A stretch of DNA of 64,000 nt, taken from Desulfitobacterium sp050251735 (lineage in GTDB: Bacteria > Bacillota > Desulfitobacteriia > Desulfitobacteriales > Desulfitobacteriaceae). Shown piece after piece: positions 16,603 to 25,391 of the stretch; the stretch's first letter is position 1; each line of letters starts with the position of its first letter. The position numbers and the translations under genes were made by a program. Where the stretch lies: NCBI GenBank assembly GCA_050251735.1, contig JBFWMF010000010.1, forward strand, positions 1 through 64,000, read 5' to 3'. Below the pieces are notes generated by a model. It saw only the letters and a list, made by a program, of their open reading frames with translations. It searched no databases and was not told the DNA's origin.

Positions 16603-17121
16603 CTAGCACCCTTTTAACCTTTCCTTGAGTGGGGGAACATATTGTCTTGAGATAATGACCGATTCCCCATTGGCTAGCTTCGCTAGGAATCGACCGTTGA
16701 GGGCGGGCTTAATGGAATGGACCTTCATGAGATTCACGATGACCGATTTAGAGCAGCGAAAGAAGCGGCTTTCTTCATAGCCAGACTCCAATTCGTAGCC
16801 ATGACTGGCTAATTCCATAAAGGTGGAATAATTGCTACCGCGAAAACCAAAAGAACCATGGGAAAAGAGGAGTAAAGGATAGGTTTCGTCCTCTTGCTGT
16901 TTTTCCGGATACCAAAACTGGATGGTTACGTTTCGATAACTACCAGTATCGTCGTAGCAAAGCCCGCTCAACACCGCTTGGATGAGTAATGCCAAAAAAA
17001 GGAGAATCCATTGAAAACCCCATTGGATGACATGGAAGACGAGGAGTATGGCAAAAAGACCAAAGGTGGCAAGGCGGACAATATGCTTCACTCGGTTTTG
17101 CAGGGAGTTGTTTTTTAGCAT
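16603..17121 (-). CDS. Chimeric protein: alpha/beta hydrolase N-terminus fused in frame to a LytTR C-terminus
   Basis: The 172-residue frame joins two unrelated halves. Residues 1-108 have two membrane segments (about 18-32 and 36-54) and then a stretch like the start of a dienelactone-hydrolase/lipase domain (VTIQFWYPEKQ, YPLLLFSHGS, FMELASHGY). It stops before any GxSxG nucleophile. Residues 109-172 match the second half of a LytTR DNA-binding domain (FFRCSKSVIVNLMKVHSIKP, LANGESVIISRQYVPPLKERL). The junction is near residue 108-110. The most likely origin is a deletion that fused two genes while keeping the frame. Neither half looks complete enough to work. The downstream DUF3021 gene is the usual neighbour of LytTR genes, which supports this reading. 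Confidence 0.75.
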   Translation of the reverse strand: MLKNNSLQNRVKHIVRLATFGLFAILLVFHVIQWGFQWILLFLALLIQAVLSGLCYDDTGSYRNVTIQFWYPEKQQEDETYPLLLFSHGSFGFRGSNYSTFMELASHGYELESGYEESRFFRCSKSVIVNLMKVHSIKPALNGRFLAKLANGESVIISRQYVPPLKERLKGC

Positions 17122-17139
17122 AAAAAGATGTTACTCATA

Positions 17140-17268
17140 CTAGCCAAACAGCAATTCACCGAGCAAAACTCTTAGACCTCCTAGTACAATTCTCAGTGCT
17201 AAGAGAATAGCCACAGCAGCGGCTATGACGGTTGAAAGGGGAATGGCTTCAATATTAAAATCAAACAT
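17140..17268 (-). CDS. Small hydrophobic protein, 42 residues
   Basis: A short frame starts at ATG 17268 with GGGTGG upstream and ends 19 bases before the chimeric gene. It encodes 42 residues with one strong membrane helix (about 11-32, rich in A, V, I and L), after an acidic N-terminus (FDFNIEAIP). It resembles no family that I recognise. A single-span membrane microprotein is plausible. The good ribosome binding site supports it, but the length is short and chance cannot be excluded. Confidence 0.5.
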   Translation of the reverse strand: MFDFNIEAIPLSTVIAAAVAILLALRIVLGGLRVLLGELLFG

Positions 17269-17361
17269 AACTTCACCACCCTTTTGAAATCTAATGATTA
17301 TAAGAAGATAGCCTTGTCTGCTATAACTTATTCACGTTGTCCAAAGGGTGTGAATTAAAAA

Positions 17362-17925
17362 CTAAATAAACAACTGAATCTGAGACTCTAATGCCTCCTG
17401 TAGAAAGTCAGTAGCGGTTATGATCTGCACTTCAGGGAGCAATTCTTCTTGCTTAAAGCCCATTACATCCACAGAGAGCTTGCAGCCATAGAATTGTACA
17501 CCCTTTTTCCGTGCTCCATTGAGAAAGGCGGTAAGAGGTGGAGTGTCATCATCTTCCATCATTTCTTTGAGCATGGCTTTACCCAGCCCCGCCATATTCA
17601 TACGGGAAAGAGGCAAATCTTCGATTCCCTTGGGAGTGACCAAGCCAAACATCTGCTCAAAAAGGGTTTTATCCTCGAAAGTCATTTTACCAGGGTCCCG
17701 TACTAGAGTTAGTCCCCAAAAAGCAAAAAACATGGTGACATCCATGCCCATTTCCCGCCCAGAATTGGCAAGGACTAAACCGGCGAGTGCCTTGTCGTAA
17801 TCACCACTAAACATAAGGAGAGTCATTTTCTTGTTTTTAGTTAGGTTTGTGGAGGGGTCGCCCGAGTTGGATTCTGCTTCTTCAGTTAGTTGAGATGGGA
17901 TGGATGTTTTTTGTTGTGTATCCAT
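17362..17925 (-). CDS. DsrE/DsrF/DrsH-like family protein
   Basis: This 187-residue protein has a polar N-terminus (about 1-35) and a DsrE/F-like domain: KKMTLLMFSGDYDKALAGLVLANSGREMG, then a hydrophobic VTMFFAFWGLTLVRD and a C-terminal FYGCKLSVDVMGFKQEEL with a conserved cysteine. Such proteins take part in sulfur relay or persulfide transfer or act as peroxiredoxin-like partners of sulfurtransferases. I start it at ATG 17925 because GGGAGG lies in front; the upstream in-frame ATG at 17973 has no such site. It follows the hydrogenase-like gene by 85 bases on the same strand, so the two may form an operon. Confidence 0.8.
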   Translation of the reverse strand: MDTQQKTSIPSQLTEEAESNSGDPSTNLTKNKKMTLLMFSGDYDKALAGLVLANSGREMGMDVTMFFAFWGLTLVRDPGKMTFEDKTLFEQMFGLVTPKGIEDLPLSRMNMAGLGKAMLKEMMEDDDTPPLTAFLNGARKKGVQFYGCKLSVDVMGFKQEELLPEVQIITATDFLQEALESQIQLFI

Positions 17926-18010
17926 GGTCTGAACCTCCCTAAAATTCAAATTGTCTAACGTTGTAAAGGGCAAAATCGCCTCTTAACGAAGTCACGTTCA
18001 AAAGTCCCAT

Positions 18011-19282
18011 TCAAAAAGCACGCTGGAAGATTGCTGCCGACTCCCCGCTTAGCAACTCTTCCACGCTATCGATTCCTAGTTGTTGAAGCAACTCAAGGAC
18101 ATAGGGGTTATCTGCAGGGGTCGGGGCATCGGCCACCGCCCCGTAATTGTTTACTAATGCAGTACCTTTGTCGGTTTGAAGTAAAGCCTTGGGGCCACCG
18201 ACGCAACCACCTATGCAACCCATCCCTTCGTAGAAGTTTGCCCTAATATCATCGTTCATAATGTCGCTTAGCATGGCCTTGCATTCCTTGATTCCGTCTG
18301 CCTGGATCGACTTAATCTTCACCGGTTTATCCGGTCGGATCCGGTTTAAAGTATCAGAGATGGATTTTGATACGCCGCCGGTGCGGGCATATATTCTACC
18401 ACTGGTAGAGGAGTGTTCACTGGGGATATCCTCCATATCTTCAGGATGAATATCTGTAACTTCGAAAATCTGCTTGAGCTCATGAAAGGTGAGGACTGCA
18501 TCCACTGCATCCCGAATATCTGGCTCCTTAGCCTCTGCCTTCTTGGCAATACAAGGGCCGATAAATACAGTTTTGGCACAGGGATGCATACGTTTAATAC
18601 CACGCCCGCAGGCTACCATAGGGGAAACAGAAGGGGAGATATGGGGGACGAGTTTATCGTAGACTTTTTTGACCATACCCACCCAGATCGGACAACAGCA
18701 GCTGGTTAGAACAAAGTCCTTATCCGTTTTAACATGCTTATCAAATTCCAAGGCTTCTTTTAAACTTAAGACGTCGGCAAAGAGTGCCACTTCGACCATT
18801 CCGTAAAAACCCAAATGCTTCAAGGCCGTACGGAGCTTACCCATTGTAACTTCACTGCCGAATTGCCCAATAATGGCGGGAGCGACCATGGCGTAGACGG
18901 GAACTTCCTTCCCTTGCAAAAGTTCAACAAGCGGGATGAATTCTTTTTTATCAACTAAACTATCGAGGGAGCAGGTCTCAATACATTCGCCACAATGGGT
19001 GCAGTTACGGTCTTGAATGACTACATGGCCCTCCATATCACGGACCACTGCATCAAAAAGGCAGGCCGCTTCGCAATTGTGATTTTCATCAACGCTTCCC
19101 ATATCACAAGATTTGACTTGAAACACAACCTTGTCTGGGTCGCCCTTGCCTAAGGCATACTGAACGTAATGTTTAGTATGCTCATCCCCCGCAGACTCGA
19201 TAGCATCGATTTCCTCTTGAAGATTTCCCTGGTAAGAGGCTTTGACCAAGCGGCCGAAGATTTCTTCATAAGTTGGACTCAT
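18011..19282 (-). CDS. [FeFe]-hydrogenase-like protein (short, single-subunit type)
   Basis: This 423-residue protein has an H-cluster domain with the three hallmark motifs in slightly altered form: L1 TSCCCPIW (193-200), L2 IGPCIAKKAE (241-250) and L3 EGMGCIGGCVGGP (352-364). The N-terminal part has cysteines C59, C70, C74 and a ferredoxin set C94, C97, C100, C104 (CTHCGECIETC). It lacks the long N-terminal domains of M3-type enzymes and the small subunit of periplasmic ones. It resembles the less studied, putatively sensory or low-activity [FeFe]-hydrogenase groups. The third cysteine in L1 and GPC in place of MPC in L2 are noteworthy. H2 oxidation or sensing is likely; the direction is not predictable. 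Confidence 0.85.
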   Translation of the reverse strand: MSPTYEEIFGRLVKASYQGNLQEEIDAIESAGDEHTKHYVQYALGKGDPDKVVFQVKSCDMGSVDENHNCEAACLFDAVVRDMEGHVVIQDRNCTHCGECIETCSLDSLVDKKEFIPLVELLQGKEVPVYAMVAPAIIGQFGSEVTMGKLRTALKHLGFYGMVEVALFADVLSLKEALEFDKHVKTDKDFVLTSCCCPIWVGMVKKVYDKLVPHISPSVSPMVACGRGIKRMHPCAKTVFIGPCIAKKAEAKEPDIRDAVDAVLTFHELKQIFEVTDIHPEDMEDIPSEHSSTSGRIYARTGGVSKSISDTLNRIRPDKPVKIKSIQADGIKECKAMLSDIMNDDIRANFYEGMGCIGGCVGGPKALLQTDKGTALVNNYGAVADAPTPADNPYVLELLQQLGIDSVEELLSGESAAIFQRAF

Positions 19283-19382
19283 TATTTGCCCTCCCTTTTA
19301 TTAGAAATTAGTATACCCCTAACCTGCTTTGCTAACTCTGAAGATAGAAATCCACTTGGAAAAATTTTTATTGATTTTAATG

Positions 19383-19411
19383 TTGAAAAAGTTTTTGCCT
19401 TATGCTATTAT
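19383..19411 (+). promoter_or_regulatory. Promoter of tRNA-Thr(UGU)
   Basis: A TTGAAA -35 box (19383-19388) and a TATTAT -10 box (19406-19411) have a 17-bp spacer and lie 20 bases before the tRNA. Confidence 0.65.
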
Positions 19412-19430
19412 AAGTTCTGTCGCAAGACAA

Positions 19431-19506
19431 GCCGATGTAGCTCAATTGGTAGAGCAGCTGATTTGTAATCAGCAGGTTACAGGTTCGAGTCCTGCCATCG
19501 GCTCCA
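19431..19506 (+). tRNA. tRNA-Thr (anticodon UGU)
   Basis: A full cloverleaf is visible with acceptor arms GCCGATG/CATCGGC, anticodon stem GCTGA/TCAGC, loop TTTGTAA with anticodon TGT, a T arm with GGTTCGAGTCC and an encoded CCA. It reads ACA and wobble threonine codons. It is closely related to the tRNA-Thr(CGU) at 211-285 and shares its terminator type. Confidence 0.96.
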
Positions 19507-19523
19507 TATTAAATATAAATATT

Positions 19524-19552
19524 ACACCGCATGAGTTGCGGTGTTTTTTTGT
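19524..19552 (+). terminator. Terminator of tRNA-Thr(UGU)
   Basis: ACACCGCA and TGCGGTGT form an 8-bp stem followed by seven T residues. The sequence nearly equals the terminator at 297-323, but no intron is inserted here. Confidence 0.9.
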
Positions 19553-19711
19553 TTTATCAGATTATTTGTCATTTCTATAGCGCTCTGTGATTTCCAATAA
19601 CAAACTTAACATAAAAATTTCAAAATCTCTCAACCTATAATATAATTAGCCTAATATTAAAAAATACTACGGCTATGACTTAATTTAAAGCAAAGAAATG
19701 GAGAAGATAGT

Positions 19712-21034
19712 TTGGGCAGTTTAGGAACCTCGGTTATGATCGTGTTTATTCTTATTATGGCTAACGGTTTATTTGCCATGACAGAAATCGCCATTGTGAC
19801 ATCGAAAAAGAACAGGCTGGTAAACGCCAAGGATAAGGGTGATAACCGGGCAGCTTATGCCTTAAAGCTAGCGGAGAATCCCAATCAACTTCTATCTACT
19901 ATACAAATAGGCATTACCCTCATCGGGGTAATTACGGGTGCCTATGGCGGGGCAACCATTGCTGGGCAATTGGCTGAGTATGTGGACAATATTAAGGCGT
20001 TAGCTCCATTCAGCTACCAACTCAGCTTTATTTTAGTGGTTGGCTTATCCGCGTACTTATCTCTAATCATCGGTGAACTCGTCCCCAAGCGGATCGGTAT
20101 GGGCAATCCGGAAAAAGTCGCCTGTAGGGTAGCTAAGCCGATGTATTACTTTTCGAAGTTTGGACGCCCCCTGATCTGGTTTCTTAGCAAATCCACAGAA
20201 TTCGTCTTGAAGCTCTTGCGCATTAAGCCTAGTACTGAACCGGATGTGACCGAGGAAGAGATCAGCTCGCTCATCAAGCAAGGGGTTTATAGCGGTGTAG
20301 TCGAAGAGATTGAGCAGGATATGGTGGAACAGATTTTTGACCTGAGCGATAGGCGTTTATCTGATATTCTGACTCCTCGTACTCAGATCGTCTGGATTGA
20401 TATCGAAGATTCCTTTGTGGATATTATAAGTCAAATGAATGCAAGTCCTCACTCTAAATTCCCCGTGGGTAAGGACAGCTTGGATGATTTTCAAGGGGTG
20501 CTTCATACCAAAGATGTTTTTGCCAAGATGGTATCCGGGGAGGAATTTGCTATCGCTGACTGTATTAAGGATACACTCATCCACCCTGAATCAATGAAGG
20601 TCTTTCAAGCCTTGAAGACCTTTCAAGAAGCTGGTCGCCACGAAGCTATGGTTATCGATGAATACGGTGGTATTGAGGGCTTTGTAACCCTACACGACAT
20701 CATGGAAAACATCATCGGGGATATGCCCTTAAGGGAAGAAGAGAGCTACCCAGAAATCATTGAAAAGGACGAGCTTTCTTGGTTGGCTGATGGCTTGGTG
20801 GATATCGATACCTTCAGGCGATATTTTGACTTAGAGGATGAAGAAATGCCTTACACTGGAAATTATCATACATTAGGAGGCTTTATCACCAATGAGATTG
20901 GGGATATACCGAAGGTGACGGAGAAGGTCTATGTCGATAATCTGCGCTTGGAAGTGGTGGATATGGACCATGTGCGCGTCGATAAGGTAATGATTACAAA
21001 GGTCAATAAAGAGGAGCCGGAATACCAAATCTAA
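19712..21034 (+). CDS. CNNM/CBS domain membrane protein (hemolysin C family)
   Basis: This 440-residue protein starts at TTG after GGAGAAG. Domain order is a DUF21/CNNM transmembrane region (about 1-190, opening with FILIMANGLFAMTEIAIVTS and including a GELVPKRIG motif), a pair of CBS domains (about 205-335) and a CorC/HlyC C-terminal domain (about 345-430, with YNTLGGF-like YHTLGGFITNEIG). Members are implicated in Mg2+ or Co2+ efflux or homeostasis; the old hemolysin name is misleading. It appears monocistronic or leads into the capA-like gene 70 bases downstream. Confidence 0.88.
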   Translation: MGSLGTSVMIVFILIMANGLFAMTEIAIVTSKKNRLVNAKDKGDNRAAYALKLAENPNQLLSTIQIGITLIGVITGAYGGATIAGQLAEYVDNIKALAPFSYQLSFILVVGLSAYLSLIIGELVPKRIGMGNPEKVACRVAKPMYYFSKFGRPLIWFLSKSTEFVLKLLRIKPSTEPDVTEEEISSLIKQGVYSGVVEEIEQDMVEQIFDLSDRRLSDILTPRTQIVWIDIEDSFVDIISQMNASPHSKFPVGKDSLDDFQGVLHTKDVFAKMVSGEEFAIADCIKDTLIHPESMKVFQALKTFQEAGRHEAMVIDEYGGIEGFVTLHDIMENIIGDMPLREEESYPEIIEKDELSWLADGLVDIDTFRRYFDLEDEEMPYTGNYHTLGGFITNEIGDIPKVTEKVYVDNLRLEVVDMDHVRVDKVMITKVNKEEPEYQI

Positions 21035-21104
21035 GATTAAAGGATATTGGAAAAAAGAAGGCGAATAAAAAGGAAAACGCTGTAAAAATTGGTGGAGGTT
21101 CAAC

Positions 21105-22346
21105 ATGAAGAAGGGTTACTCCCCGCAACGTATTCCTTTAACATCCTTTCTAGTTTTTCTCTCGCTACTTTTTCTATTATTATGCTTAGCAGGCTGCCAA
21201 AGTCAATCGGTTACCTCGGGAGCCCCAATTGGGCAAGCTGACAATACTGTGCCTGCTTCCAAACCAGAGACCAAGCCAGAGTACATCACTAAGAAGGACG
21301 CCGTTACCCTAATTGCTTTAGGGGATATTCTGATGCATAATACCTTGATCTGGTCAGGTGGACAGCCTGACGGAAGTTATGCCTTTGACTTCTTTGGAGA
21401 GGTTCGAGATCTGATGGAGGAGGGGGATTATTGCACAACGAATTTAGAGACGGCTTTGGCCGGACCGGAAACAGGCTATACTGGGTATCCTCTTTTTAAT
21501 AGTCCCGACCCTATTGCTGATCATCTCAAGAAGTATGGAGTGGATGGAGTAGTGGCAACTAATAACCATCTGCTTGATAGGGGTTACCAAGGGGCCTTAA
21601 GGACAGTGAAAGTCCTTGAAGAGGCTGGCCTAGATACTCTTGGGATCAAGAAAAGCGCCGAAGACCCCGGATTTCTGATCAAGGATATTCGCGGCGCTCA
21701 GGTTGGTTATCTATCCTATACATACGGAACCAATGGCTTAAGCCTCCCTGCCGAGCATACTTACTTTGTTAACATGCTGGAAAAAGAGCGCATTCTCCAA
21801 GATATTGATGCACTTAGACCCCAAGTTGACCTATTGATTTTAGTCCTGCATTGGGGAGTGGAATACAGCACCGAGCCTACGGCAGAGCAGCGAAGTCTGG
21901 CCCGAGAATTTTTGGAAGCAGGAGCTGATGCTATCGTGGGTAGCCATCCTCATGTCATCCAACCCGTTGAATACTTTACTATTGATGGAAAAAAGAAATT
22001 TGTAGCCTATTCCATCGGGAACCTTATTGGAGATCAACGAGGTCAGGAACGCAACAGCGGGGTTATTCTCCAATTAAAGTTTAGTATTGAAAAAGTAACG
22101 AAGACCGATGCTCGTTTGATTTCACACACCGTAAAACTTGACGAGGTCAAGCTTATTCCTACCTTCTCCCATAGCTATACCAAAGAAGGCAGGCAACAAT
22201 TCCGCGTCATCCCCGTGGAAGAAACCATCGAGAAAATCAAGACGAATCAAGAGGTAATCTTCACCGGCGCTGATCTGCCCCTTCTGGAAAATGTCTTAAA
22301 AACGACTCAGGCTCGCCTGAGTCAATTCACGATAAATGAGCTGTAA
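21105..22346 (+). CDS. CapA family lipoprotein (metallophosphatase-like)
   Basis: This 413-residue protein has a lipoprotein signal (basic start, hydrophobic core, LAGC lipobox near residue 30). A CapA domain follows: TLIALGDILMHNTLIW at the start, TNLETALAG, ATNNHLLDRG, LVLHWGVEYS and VGSHPHVIQPVEYF. These are the metal-binding motifs of the PGA_cap/metallophosphatase fold. The prototype takes part in poly-gamma-glutamate capsule production. No capB or capC is in the window, so the role here is uncertain and may lie in cell-surface polymer handling. The start follows GGTGGAGG. Confidence 0.87.
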   Translation: MKKGYSPQRIPLTSFLVFLSLLFLLLCLAGCQSQSVTSGAPIGQADNTVPASKPETKPEYITKKDAVTLIALGDILMHNTLIWSGGQPDGSYAFDFFGEVRDLMEEGDYCTTNLETALAGPETGYTGYPLFNSPDPIADHLKKYGVDGVVATNNHLLDRGYQGALRTVKVLEEAGLDTLGIKKSAEDPGFLIKDIRGAQVGYLSYTYGTNGLSLPAEHTYFVNMLEKERILQDIDALRPQVDLLILVLHWGVEYSTEPTAEQRSLAREFLEAGADAIVGSHPHVIQPVEYFTIDGKKKFVAYSIGNLIGDQRGQERNSGVILQLKFSIEKVTKTDARLISHTVKLDEVKLIPTFSHSYTKEGRQQFRVIPVEETIEKIKTNQEVIFTGADLPLLENVLKTTQARLSQFTINEL

Positions 22347-22599
22347 TTTACGATTAGAACGTTGTTTAAAAATTTTGACATTTACGGTTTGACGAGGAAG
22401 GAATTTTATTGGTTATCTAGAATATATCTATTCATAACCTATTGCATAGTATAAAGGTATCATGGAGATACTTCTTGTTCTGTAGACAACTAGGTTTATT
22501 ATCAGGATAATTTCAAACTATGGATATGGCCATGAAGGTCTTGCCTGAAGAAATGGGCGGATTTTCATGGTTTTATTTTTGGAGAGGGAGATGATGAGC

Positions 22600-23652
22600 A
22601 TGCATATGGCGGACGCCTTGATTTCTCCGGCAGTAGGGGTGACCATGTGGGTAGCGACGGCAGGTGTGGCGGCCTATTCCATTAAGAAAATCCAAGATGA
22701 TATGGATGAAAAGAAGATTCCTTTGATGGGTGTGATGGGTGCCTTTGTTTTTGCCGCTCAGATGATTAACTTTACCATACCCGGTACAGGATCTAGCGGC
22801 CATCTCGGTGGAGGCTTGTTGCTGGCCATACTTTTGGGGCCTTATGCCGGATTTCTGACCATGGCCGCAGTGTTGACCATACAGGCCTTATTCTTTGCCG
22901 ATGGAGGGCTTTTGGCCTTAGGGGCGAATATATTTAATCTCGGCTTTTTTACTTGCTTTTTAGTCTACCCCATTATTTATAAACCGTTGATAGCCAAAGG
23001 ATATAGTCCGAAACGGATCTTAGGTGTGGCCCTCTTGGCAGCAGTAATCGGTCTTCAGTTGGGTTCCTTTGGCGTTGTCCTCGAGACACTTTTTTCCGGG
23101 AAAACCGAATTGCCGTTTTATACTTTCCTCCTACTCATGCAGCCCATTCATTTGGCGATTGGGATTGTCGAGGGTCTGGTGATAGCGGCGGTAGTTACAT
23201 TTGTTTGGAAGGAGCGTCCGGAGATTCTTGAGAATGCTAGTCGTGGAGAAAGGCTGGGGAGCATCTCCTTGAAGCGAGTTATTACGGTCTTTGCTTTAGC
23301 AGCGGTTCTCACCGGTGGAGTATTCTCTTGGTTTGCTTCGTCCAATCCCGATGGGTTGGAATGGTCTATGTATAAAACCTCTGGATTAGAAGAGCTGGAG
23401 GCACCGGAAGGGATTCATCAAGTCTTTGCTGATCTTCAAAGCAAAATTGCCTTCTTACCGGATTATGGCTTCAAAGCCTCTGGGGAAGAAAGCACACCGA
23501 CTACTGCCGAAAGCAGCGAAGTATGGCCGGTAGTTGATAGTGGCACGACCACAGCGGGGATCGTGGGTGCAGGCTTGACTCTCGCTTTGGCTGGCATAGT
23601 CGGATTTGGTGTAACATTACTCAAAAAAAGAAATTCTAATTCTGCGAGATAG
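22600..23652 (+). CDS. Cobalt/nickel ECF transporter substrate-binding protein CbiM (CbiMN-type fusion)
   Basis: This integral membrane protein of 350 residues binds Co2+ or Ni2+ and delivers it with CbiQ and CbiO. I choose ATG 22600 so that the protein begins MHMADAL, because Met1-His2 form the metal site in this family; ATG 22591 and 22594 are closer to the GGAGAGGGAG site and cannot be excluded. Several membrane helices and the conserved GTGSSGHLGGG precede a C-terminal part with the PDGL motif (SNPDGLEW) and a last helix. That part corresponds to CbiN/NikN, so the two subunits are fused. No cobalamin riboswitch is visible upstream. Confidence 0.9.
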   Translation: MHMADALISPAVGVTMWVATAGVAAYSIKKIQDDMDEKKIPLMGVMGAFVFAAQMINFTIPGTGSSGHLGGGLLLAILLGPYAGFLTMAAVLTIQALFFADGGLLALGANIFNLGFFTCFLVYPIIYKPLIAKGYSPKRILGVALLAAVIGLQLGSFGVVLETLFSGKTELPFYTFLLLMQPIHLAIGIVEGLVIAAVVTFVWKERPEILENASRGERLGSISLKRVITVFALAAVLTGGVFSWFASSNPDGLEWSMYKTSGLEELEAPEGIHQVFADLQSKIAFLPDYGFKASGEESTPTTAESSEVWPVVDSGTTTAGIVGAGLTLALAGIVGFGVTLLKKRNSNSAR

Positions 23653-23714
23653 TACCAGCCCAATGAAGCAGTTTAAAAAGGAATTGCTCGGGGCTTTGTG
23701 AGGGATGGAGTTTT

Positions 23715-24512
23715 ATGGCGAATATGATGGATACGGTTTTTGATATGCGGCTTTTGGATGACTTATCCGGCAGAGAGACGGTCATCCATAGAATTCACCC
23801 TTTAGCAAAGCTGCTTACAACACTTCTCTATATTATTGTGGTTGTATCCTTTGATCGCGATGAAATCATAGGCCTTTTGCCCTTGGTTTTCTTTCCGGTG
23901 CTCGTGATTTCCTTGGGGGAGCTACCCCTTGGCCCCATTATGAAGCGCATGCTCCTGGCTGCCCCCTTCGCTTTGGGAATAGGAATACTCAACCCCTTTT
24001 TTGACCAGCAGGTCTTTATGGTTGGAGGAATCACCCTGTCTAGGGGTTGGATCACCTTTATGTCAATTCTCATTAAATGCGTCCTGACAGTAAGTGCAGC
24101 CCTTTTGCTGATAGCCACCACGGGCATGGATAAACTAGGTTCTGCTTTACGGTTGCTCAAAACCCCCAAATTGTTTGTCCTTCAGCTCCTTTTGACTTAT
24201 CGCTATATCTCTGTCTTGCTAGAAGAGGTTTCGACGATTTGGAGAGCTTATTCCTTGCGCGCGCCTCAGCAGAAGGGGATCAATCGTAAGGTTTGGGGGC
24301 CCCTAATCGGACAACTGTTGCTACGGACCTATGAGAGAGCTCAACGGGTCTATCAATCTATGTGCTTAAGAGGATTTAAAGGGGAGTATAACACGGGAGA
24401 GCAGCAGAAACCTGCAGGCAAGGATTTTGTTTATATGTTGAGTTGGGGTGTCTTTTTCATCCTTACGAAAAGTTTCAATATTCCTATGCTGTTAGGTAAT
24501 TTATTTAATTAA
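23715..24512 (+). CDS. Cobalt/nickel ECF transporter T component CbiQ
   Basis: This 265-residue membrane protein couples the ATPase to CbiM. The N-terminus has DRETVIHRIHPLAKLLTTLLY-like sequence typical of CbiQ, about five membrane segments follow, and the coupling-helix motif with conserved arginines is near EVSTIWRAYSLRAPQQKG and YERAQRVYQSMCLRGFKG. It lies 62 bases after cbiM and 114 before cbiO in the standard order M-Q-O. Confidence 0.9.
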   Translation: MANMMDTVFDMRLLDDLSGRETVIHRIHPLAKLLTTLLYIIVVVSFDRDEIIGLLPLVFFPVLVISLGELPLGPIMKRMLLAAPFALGIGILNPFFDQQVFMVGGITLSRGWITFMSILIKCVLTVSAALLLIATTGMDKLGSALRLLKTPKLFVLQLLLTYRYISVLLEEVSTIWRAYSLRAPQQKGINRKVWGPLIGQLLLRTYERAQRVYQSMCLRGFKGEYNTGEQQKPAGKDFVYMLSWGVFFILTKSFNIPMLLGNLFN

Positions 24513-24626
24513 TTTAAGCGATTGCATATAGCCCAAGATATTTCTCCTTGCTCAGGATGACTATGGTTTGCACTATTTGTCATTCCGAAGGAAGAACGAC
24601 TGGAGGATATTAACAGGAGGGACCTT

Positions 24627-25391
24627 ATGAGTCACCATATGACAGAAGTTAGAGATCTAGAATATATTTATCCTGATGGGCATAAGGCAATTAAGGGGAT
24701 GACCTTCGCTATTCATCATGGCGAGTCGGTAGGGATTATCGGAGCTAACGGTGCGGGGAAATCTACTTTACTTATGCTACTTATGGGAGTGTTGTTCCCT
24801 AGTCAAGGGGAGGTTCGGGTTGGGGAGGTTCTGGTGACGAAAAAAACCCTTCCCATAGTCCGACAACGGATGGGAATGGTATTTCAAAATCCCGATGATC
24901 AGTTGTTTATGAATACAGTCTATGAGGATGTGGCCTTTGGACCTCGCAATTATGGACTGGATGAACAGGAAGTGGAGAAACGAGTGCTTCAAGCTCTAGA
25001 GATGGTGGGAATTCCTCATCTAAAGGATCGAGCACCCTATAAGTTATCCGGCGGAGAGAAAAGAGCGGCCGCTATAGCCGCTGTGCTTTCCCTGCAACCA
25101 GATATCTTAATCATGGATGAGCCCTCATCTGCTCTTGATCCGAAATCGAGGCGAAGACTTATGAAAATGCTCCAAACCTTTGACCATACCAAGATTATTA
25201 CAAGTCATGATATGGATATGGTCTATGAATTATGTGACAGAATTATTATTATTCATCAGGGAGTCGTTGCAGCTGACGGGCCAACAGCGGAAATCTTGGC
25301 CAATGCAAAATTGCTAGATGCCTGTGGCTTAGAGATGCCCTTGGCTATGCAGGGATGCCCAGTCTGTGGATTGAATCGTGAAAATGGCTAG
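24627..25391 (+). CDS. Cobalt/nickel ECF transporter ATP-binding protein CbiO
   Basis: This 254-residue ABC ATPase energises the CbiMQ transporter. Walker A is GANGAGKST, Q loop FQNPDDQLF, signature LSGGEKRAAAIA, Walker B ILIMDEPSS and H loop TSHDMD. The gene follows CAGGAGGGA. Its stop codon overlaps that of the convergent glycosyltransferase gene, so the two transcripts can overlap at their 3' ends. Metal supply by CbiMQO suits the hydrogenase- and cobamide-dependent life of such anaerobes, an inference. Confidence 0.93.
   Translation: MSHHMTEVRDLEYIYPDGHKAIKGMTFAIHHGESVGIIGANGAGKSTLLMLLMGVLFPSQGEVRVGEVLVTKKTLPIVRQRMGMVFQNPDDQLFMNTVYEDVAFGPRNYGLDEQEVEKRVLQALEMVGIPHLKDRAPYKLSGGEKRAAAIAAVLSLQPDILIMDEPSSALDPKSRRRLMKMLQTFDHTKIITSHDMDMVYELCDRIIIIHQGVVAADGPTAEILANAKLLDACGLEMPLAMQGCPVCGLNRENG

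Noticed and set aside
22347..22599. Possible cobalamin or NiCo riboswitch before cbiM
   Set aside because: The B12-box and other conserved segments could not be found.
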